This document shows, in pieces, positions 59,953 through 64,000 of a DNA stretch of 64,000 nt. The stretch lies in assembly GCF_019966535.1 (NCBI RefSeq), contig NZ_JAIMID010000017.1, positions 62,001 to 126,000 of the forward strand. Reading direction: 5' to 3'. The stretch is from Mesobacterium pallidum. Lineage in GTDB: Bacteria > Pseudomonadota > Alphaproteobacteria > Rhodobacterales > Rhodobacteraceae. The notes under the pieces were generated by a model, which had not been told where the DNA came from, did not search any database, and was given only the letters and a program-made list of their open reading frames with translations. Each line of letters starts with the position of its first letter. Position 1 is the first letter of the stretch. Both the position numbers and the translations under genes were made by a program.

Positions 59953-61241
59953 ATAACGCCTTTGGGCGCGTAATCGGTCGGATCGAGGCTGGCGGGCCGG
60001 CCATCCAGCGACAGGCGGGTGACCTCGGGCGCCGTTTCGGCCACAACCTTGCCGCGCCGGATGACCTTGAGGCGGGCGGGGCGCAGGCGGATCGCCTCGG
60101 CCGTATCCTTTGCCTGAAGGATCACCATGTCGGCGTAGCAGCCGGGTTCCAGCCCGTAGCCACCCAGCCCCATGATCCGGGCCGAGTTCACCGTTACCGC
60201 GTCGAAGAGCGTGCGCTTGTCGGCGACCGATCCCATCTGCGTCGCGTGGACGGCCATGTGGGCGACGTCCAGCAGGTCTCCGGTGCCCATGGAATACCAC
60301 GGGTCCATCACGCAATCCTGGCCGAGGCCGACGGGGATGCCCATTTCCAGCATCTGCGGAATGCGCGTCAGGCCCCGCCGTTTCGGGTAGGTGTCGTGGC
60401 GCCCCTGCAGCATGATGTTGATCAGCGGGTTGGGGATTGCGGCCATCTGCGCTTCGGCGATCAGGGGCAGCAGTTTCGAGACGTAGTAATTGTCCATCGA
60501 ATGCATCGAAGTGAGGTGTGAACCCGACACCCGGCCCTGCAACCCAAACCGGATCGTCTGAGCGGCGAGCGTTTCGACATGGCGCGACATGGGGTCGTCC
60601 GTTTCGTCGCAATGCATGTCGACCATGAGCCCACGGTCGGCGGCGATGCGGCACAGCGCCTCGACCGAGCGCGCACCATCCTCCATCGTGCGTTCGAAAT
60701 GGGGGATGCCGCCGACGATGTCGATGCCCATGTCCAGCGCGCGCTCAAGCGCCTCGACGATCCCCGGGCCGCGGTAGTAGCCGTCCTGCGGGAAGGCGAC
60801 CAGTTGCAGGTCGAGGTAGGGTTTCACGATCTCGCGCACTTCCAGCAGCGCCTCGGCCGTCACCAGCCGCGGGTCCGAGACGTCGACGTGGCTGCGCACG
60901 GCCATCAGCCCCTTGGACACGGCCAGGTCGCAATAGCGCACCGCCCGTTCGATCAGCGCCTCTTTCGTGAGGGTGGGCCGCAGTTCGCCCCACAGCGCGA
61001 TGCCCTCCAGCAGCGTGCCCGAGACGTTCATGCGCGGCAGGCCCAGCGACAGGGTGGCGTCCATGTGGAAATGCGGATCGACGAAGGGCGGCGAGACGAG
61101 CAGCCCGCCGGCGTCGATCACCTCTCCCGCCTCGGCGGTGATGCCGGGCTCAATGGCCGTGATACGCCCCCCGGCGACGGCGATGTCGATCCCGGTGCTT
61201 CCGTCGGGCAGCGTGGCGTTGCGGATCAGCAGGTCGGTCAT
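59949..61241 (-). CDS. Cytosine deaminase-like amidohydrolase
   Basis: 430 aa CodA-type. Metal motifs PPFVDPHFHMDATLSLGLPR (H-x-H), VRSHVDVSDPRL, DMHCDETDDPMSRHVETLAA, VSGSHLTSMHSMD and LGQDCVMDPWYSMGTGDLLD with the catalytic Asp. These match bacterial cytosine deaminase well. It precedes the BMP importer and amidase genes in the same direction with a 157-bp gap that holds a RutR-like site, so it probably deaminates the imported nucleobase. Confidence 0.92.
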   Translation of the reverse strand: MTDLLIRNATLPDGSTGIDIAVAGGRITAIEPGITAEAGEVIDAGGLLVSPPFVDPHFHMDATLSLGLPRMNVSGTLLEGIALWGELRPTLTKEALIERAVRYCDLAVSKGLMAVRSHVDVSDPRLVTAEALLEVREIVKPYLDLQLVAFPQDGYYRGPGIVEALERALDMGIDIVGGIPHFERTMEDGARSVEALCRIAADRGLMVDMHCDETDDPMSRHVETLAAQTIRFGLQGRVSGSHLTSMHSMDNYYVSKLLPLIAEAQMAAIPNPLINIMLQGRHDTYPKRRGLTRIPQMLEMGIPVGLGQDCVMDPWYSMGTGDLLDVAHMAVHATQMGSVADKRTLFDAVTVNSARIMGLGGYGLEPGCYADMVILQAKDTAEAIRLRPARLKVIRRGKVVAETAPEVTRLSLDGRPASLDPTDYAPKGVI

Positions 61242-61330
61242 GGGCGGAGTCCTGTCGTGGTCGGTCTGGCGGCAGGGTATGGGCGCGGAAAGGGGCTGTC
61301 ATCCCCGATCCGGTGGGGCCTGCACATTTC

Positions 61331-61346
61331 TTGACCAGATAGTCAG
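61331..61346. promoter_or_regulatory. RutR-like operator upstream of the deaminase gene
   Basis: TTGACCAGATAGTCAG matches the RutR-type consensus TTGACCANNTGGTCAA with two mismatches. It lies 90 bp upstream of the deaminase start and only 8 bp from the stop of the small secreted-protein gene. It pairs with the site at 59937-59952. Confidence 0.62.
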
Positions 61347-61353
61347 AAATCGA

Positions 61354-61650
61354 TCAGGACGGGTCGGCGCTTGGCCCCAGCATCTCCCAGTTTTCGCCCA
61401 TGGCGACGATGCAGGAGGTGCCGTTGGCATAGGCCTGCACCAGCGTCCAGTCGCCGGTGCGCGGGGCGATCCAGACCTCGAGCAGCGCATCGGGGCCGCG
61501 CATGCCGAAGGCAGCCTTCTCGGCCCCCTGTCGGGTCGTCAGTTGCTGCTCCAGCCGGGCGGTGTCGTCGCAGATCACCTCTTCCAGCCGAGCGGCGCCG
61601 GGCTGGGGAATGAGGGCGAGCGCCCCGAGGGCAAAGACAAGTGCGCGCAT
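61354..61650 (-). CDS. Small secreted hypothetical protein
   Basis: 98 aa with a Sec signal (RALVFALGALALIPQPGAA) and two cysteines in the mature part (VICDDTARLEQQL, GTSCIVAMGENWEM). Small periplasmic proteins of this kind are conserved in Rhodobacteraceae without a known function. It reads toward the deaminase gene but is separated by a RutR-like site, so it is probably a separate unit. Confidence 0.75.
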   Translation of the reverse strand: MRALVFALGALALIPQPGAARLEEVICDDTARLEQQLTTRQGAEKAAFGMRGPDALLEVWIAPRTGDWTLVQAYANGTSCIVAMGENWEMLGPSADPS

Positions 61651-61748
61651 GGACGAATCCTAGCACGGCCCACGCAAATGTAACCCCATTATGACAGACG
61701 GCGCGGAAATTTCGCGCGATCCGGGGGCGCGGCGCCCGCATGGAGCGC

Positions 61749-61766
61749 ACGTCACATATCCGTTGC
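61749..61766. promoter_or_regulatory. Possible PHO box upstream of phnC
   Basis: ACGTCACATATCCGTTGC has a loose match to the alphaproteobacterial PHO box (CTGTCAT-ATATCTGTCA-like): the GTCA, ATATC and GT blocks agree. It lies about 85 bp before phnC. Phosphonate uptake genes are usually PhoB-regulated, so the placement is plausible; the match is only moderate. Confidence 0.35.
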
Positions 61767-61850
61767 CCACAGGTCACCGGATCGATTCAAAACCGTCGCA
61801 CGCACTTTACGCCCGGCCCCTAAGCCGCCCCTCGACAGACGGGGGACGTG

Positions 61851-62672
61851 ATGTTCGAACTCAGGAACGTGACCAAGCGCTTTGGTGACAAGATCGCGGT
61901 GGACCGCGCCAGTTTCATCGTGGACCGGCCGATGATGATCGGCATCATCGGGCGCTCGGGCGCAGGCAAGTCCACGCTGCTGCGGATGCTGAACCGGCTT
62001 TCCGACAGCACCAGCGGAGAGATCCTGTTCGATGGCCAGGACATCACCCATCTGCGCGGCGCCGCCCGCCGCAACTGGCAATCGCGCTGCGCGATGATCT
62101 TTCAGCAGTTCAACCTGGTGCCGCGCATGGATGTGGTCAGCAACGTGCTGCACGGCACGCTGAACCGCCGCTCGACCCTTGCGACGATGTTCAACCTCTA
62201 CCCCGCCGCCGACATCCACCGCGCCATCGAGATCCTGGACCGCCTGGGCATCGCCGAGCAGGCGCCGAAACGGGCCGAGGCGCTGTCGGGCGGGCAGCAG
62301 CAGCGCGTCGCCATCGCGCGGGCGCTGATGCAGGACCCGGCGATGATCCTGGCGGATGAACCCATCGCCAGCCTCGACCCGATGAATGCCCAGGTGGTCA
62401 TGGACGCCCTGCGCCGCATCCACGAGGAGGACGGCCGCATGGTCATCGCCAACCTGCACACGCTGGATACCGCCCGCCGCTACTGCGACCGGGTGATCGG
62501 CATGCACGACGGGCGCATCGTCTTTGACGGCCGCCCGGACCAGCTGACCACCGGCATCGCCCGCGACATCTACGGCGCCGGGGACGATTTTTCCGAGGCC
62601 GCGACCTCGACCGCCATCGAGGCGCTGAACTCGGCCGAGGCGCGTCGCCTCAAGGCCAAGGCGCTCGTCTGA
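61851..62672 (+). CDS. phnC: Phosphonate ABC transporter ATPase
   Basis: 273 aa; ATG at 61851 after GGGGGACGTG (a GTG at 61848 is in frame). Walker A GRSGAGKSTLLRMLNRLSD, the PhnC-type insertion (NLVPRMDVVSNVLHGTLNRR), signature LSGGQQQRVAIARALMQDPA, Walker B MILADEPIASLDPM. First gene of phnCDE, powering import of phosphonates. Confidence 0.94.
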   Translation: MFELRNVTKRFGDKIAVDRASFIVDRPMMIGIIGRSGAGKSTLLRMLNRLSDSTSGEILFDGQDITHLRGAARRNWQSRCAMIFQQFNLVPRMDVVSNVLHGTLNRRSTLATMFNLYPAADIHRAIEILDRLGIAEQAPKRAEALSGGQQQRVAIARALMQDPAMILADEPIASLDPMNAQVVMDALRRIHEEDGRMVIANLHTLDTARRYCDRVIGMHDGRIVFDGRPDQLTTGIARDIYGAGDDFSEAATSTAIEALNSAEARRLKAKALV

Positions 62673-62705
62673 CCAGACCAACCCTTTCATCCCACGGAGA
62701 GACAG

Positions 62706-63611
62706 ATGAAAACCACCCTAGCCTTCGCCCTTGCCACCACCGCCATCGTCGGCGCCGCCCAGGCGCAGGGGATCGAGGAATTCCGCATCGGCATCCTTGG
62801 CGGCGAAAACGCCCAGGACCGCATGAACTCCTACGCCTGCCTGCAGGACTATGCCTCGGCAGAGCTGGGCGTGCCGGTCAAGCTGTTTGCTCCGGCCGAT
62901 TACAACGGCGTCATCCAGGGCCTGCTGGGCGGCACCATCGACATGGCCTGGCTGGGCGCCTCGGGCTATGCCGCCACGTTCCTGCAAGACCCCGAGGCGG
63001 TCGAGCCGGTGCTGGTCAAGGTCAACCTCGACGGCTCCATCGGGTACCATTCCATCGGTTTCGCCCGCGCCGACAGCGGCATCACCTCGCTTGAGGACAT
63101 GCAGGGCAAGGTTTTTGGCTTCGGTGATCCGAACTCGACCTCGGGCTACCTGATCCCGTCCATCGAAATCCCGGCCGAGACCGGCGCGACCATGGAATCG
63201 GGCGACTACTTCGGCGAGGTCAAGTTCACCGGCGGTCACGAGCAGACCATCGTCGCGGTTTTCAACGGCGATATCGACGGCGGCGTGACCTGGGCCGACG
63301 GCCAGGGCAACTGGGAAGACGGCTACAACTCGGGCGCGCTGCGCAAGGCCGTGGATGCCGGCCTCGTCGACATGAACGAGCTGGTGCAGATCTGGAAGTC
63401 CAAGGTGATCCCCGAAGGCCCCGTCGTGCTGCGCAAGTCGCTGCCGGCCGAGGTCAAGACCTCGATGACCGCGCTGGTCGAGGGGCTGTACGACATGGAC
63501 AAGGACTGCGCCTACGGCGTGGCCGCGGGCGACACGCTGGGCTTCCAGCCGGTGACGCATGACGTCTACCAATCGGTGATCGAAGCCCGGAAAGCCAAGA
63601 TCGGCGGCTAA
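62706..63611 (+). CDS. phnD: Phosphonate-binding periplasmic protein
   Basis: 301 aa with a Sec signal (KTTLAFALATTAIVGAAQA). PhnD/PstS-like features: FRIGILGGENAQDRMNSYAC, GLLGGTIDMAWLGASGYAAT, KVFGFGDPNSTSGYLIPSIE and VTWADGQGNWEDGYNSGA. It binds phosphonate in the periplasm. A 143-bp gap with a strong hairpin separates it from phnE. Confidence 0.94.
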   Translation: MKTTLAFALATTAIVGAAQAQGIEEFRIGILGGENAQDRMNSYACLQDYASAELGVPVKLFAPADYNGVIQGLLGGTIDMAWLGASGYAATFLQDPEAVEPVLVKVNLDGSIGYHSIGFARADSGITSLEDMQGKVFGFGDPNSTSGYLIPSIEIPAETGATMESGDYFGEVKFTGGHEQTIVAVFNGDIDGGVTWADGQGNWEDGYNSGALRKAVDAGLVDMNELVQIWKSKVIPEGPVVLRKSLPAEVKTSMTALVEGLYDMDKDCAYGVAAGDTLGFQPVTHDVYQSVIEARKAKIGG

Positions 63612-63691
63612 GCGCTACGCGCTCAACCGTGGTGGCGTAAGCGTCTTTCGCAGAAAGGCGCGCAGCCACACCCCGGTATCAACGCACCAAC

Positions 63692-63721
63692 GCGCCCCGG
63701 ACCCTCACCGGCCCGGGGCGC
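63692..63721 (+). terminator. Intercistronic hairpin between phnD and phnE
   Basis: Perfect 9-bp stem GCGCCCCGG (63692-63700) / CCGGGGCGC (63713-63721), 12-nt loop, in the gap between phnD and phnE. No T-run. Likely protects the phnD message and reduces phnE expression. Confidence 0.6.
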
Positions 63722-63754
63722 ATCGCAAAGACCCCTCCCCCCCAAGGATACCGC

Positions 63755-64000
63755 ATGACCGACGCGACCCTTTCCGGCCCGCCGCGCGTGGACACGATCC
63801 AGTCGAGCTACCTCGCGCAGGTCCAGCGCCGCCGCCTCTACGGCGGGCTGACGCTGGCGATCTTCGCGCTGCTGATGGTCTCGGGCTTCATGGTCGCCGA
63901 CGGGCGCAACGCGGGCGGGTTCTGGGACGGGCTGCACAACATCGGCGACTACCCCGCCGACGTGCTGTCCGAAGCCTGGGAAAAGCGCGCCGACCTGCCC
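63755..64000 (+). CDS. phnE: Phosphonate ABC transporter permease, 5' part (cut by window end)
   Basis: ATG at 63755 after CCAAGGATACC opens a frame to the window end. The first 82 residues contain the cytoplasmic N-terminus (QSSYLAQVQRRRLYGGLTLA) and a first membrane helix (AIFALLMVSGFMVADGR), as in PhnE. Order phnC-phnD-phnE supports the call. Confidence 0.85.
   Translation, partial: MTDATLSGPPRVDTIQSSYLAQVQRRRLYGGLTLAIFALLMVSGFMVADGRNAGGFWDGLHNIGDYPADVLSEAWEKRADLP

Overview
High-GC chromosomal window from an alphaproteobacterium, most likely a marine Rhodobacteraceae/Roseobacteraceae member. The grounds are the core block small ORF-murA-DUF2948-hisD next to a tRNA-Thr(GGT) gene, two TRAP transporters plus a TTT transporter, abundant IclR/GntR regulators, and a dispersed intergenic repeat of a type familiar in this family. 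Assignment is by gene content and composition only; no search was run.

Layout. 1-43: start of a gene running off the left edge. 0.5-5.4 kb: LysR regulator, then a leftward operon of a fused TctA-TctB membrane protein, a frameshifted TctC binding protein and an alpha/beta hydrolase. 5.4-6.4 kb: gene-poor, with a tyrosine-recombinase remnant. 6.4-13.5 kb: GntR regulator divergent from FAD-linked oxidase, TRAP transporter (P-Q-M), SDR, hydrolase and RidA, a 2-hydroxy-acid-like catabolic operon. 13.5-17.5 kb: IS3 orfA remnant, tRNA-Thr, small ORF, murA, DUF2948, hisD (core). 17.8-24.2 kb: IclR regulator divergent from a gentisate operon, headed by a 915-aa fusion of a salicylyl-CoA-hydroxylase-like flavoprotein with an aryl-CoA ligase, then fumarylpyruvate hydrolase, gentisate 1,2-dioxygenase and a short putative maleylpyruvate-isomerase relative.

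24.3-33.1 kb: leftward operon of a peptide/nickel-type ABC transporter with two amidohydrolases and a zinc deaminase interleaved, facing a GntR gene. 33.3-36.2 kb: GntR, flavin-reductase-like protein and a Tat-exported amidohydrolase. 36.2-43.9 kb: IclR and intradiol dioxygenase divergent from citryl-CoA-lyase-like protein, CaiB-type CoA-transferase, YciI-like protein, a second TRAP transporter and an FMN reductase. 43.9-53.6 kb: one 3,217-codon gene for a repetitive CSLREA/beta-helix protein ending in a glucose/sorbosone dehydrogenase-like domain. 53.9-61.7 kb: BMP-type nucleoside/nucleobase-like ABC transporter with an amidase and a cytosine-deaminase-like enzyme, preceded by two RutR-like operators. 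61.85-64 kb: phosphonate uptake genes phnC, phnD and the start of phnE.

Overall this is a chain of self-contained catabolic modules (regulator + transporter + enzymes), each for a small organic acid, aromatic or N-heterocycle, set around a short core segment. Most genes inside a module overlap by 4-11 nt, indicating translational coupling. The most unusual items are the ligase-monooxygenase fusion, the giant CSLREA/GSDH protein, the amidohydrolase that lacks the usual HxH metal motif, the RutR-like site pair, and the citryl-CoA-lyase/CoA-transferase/TRAP module.
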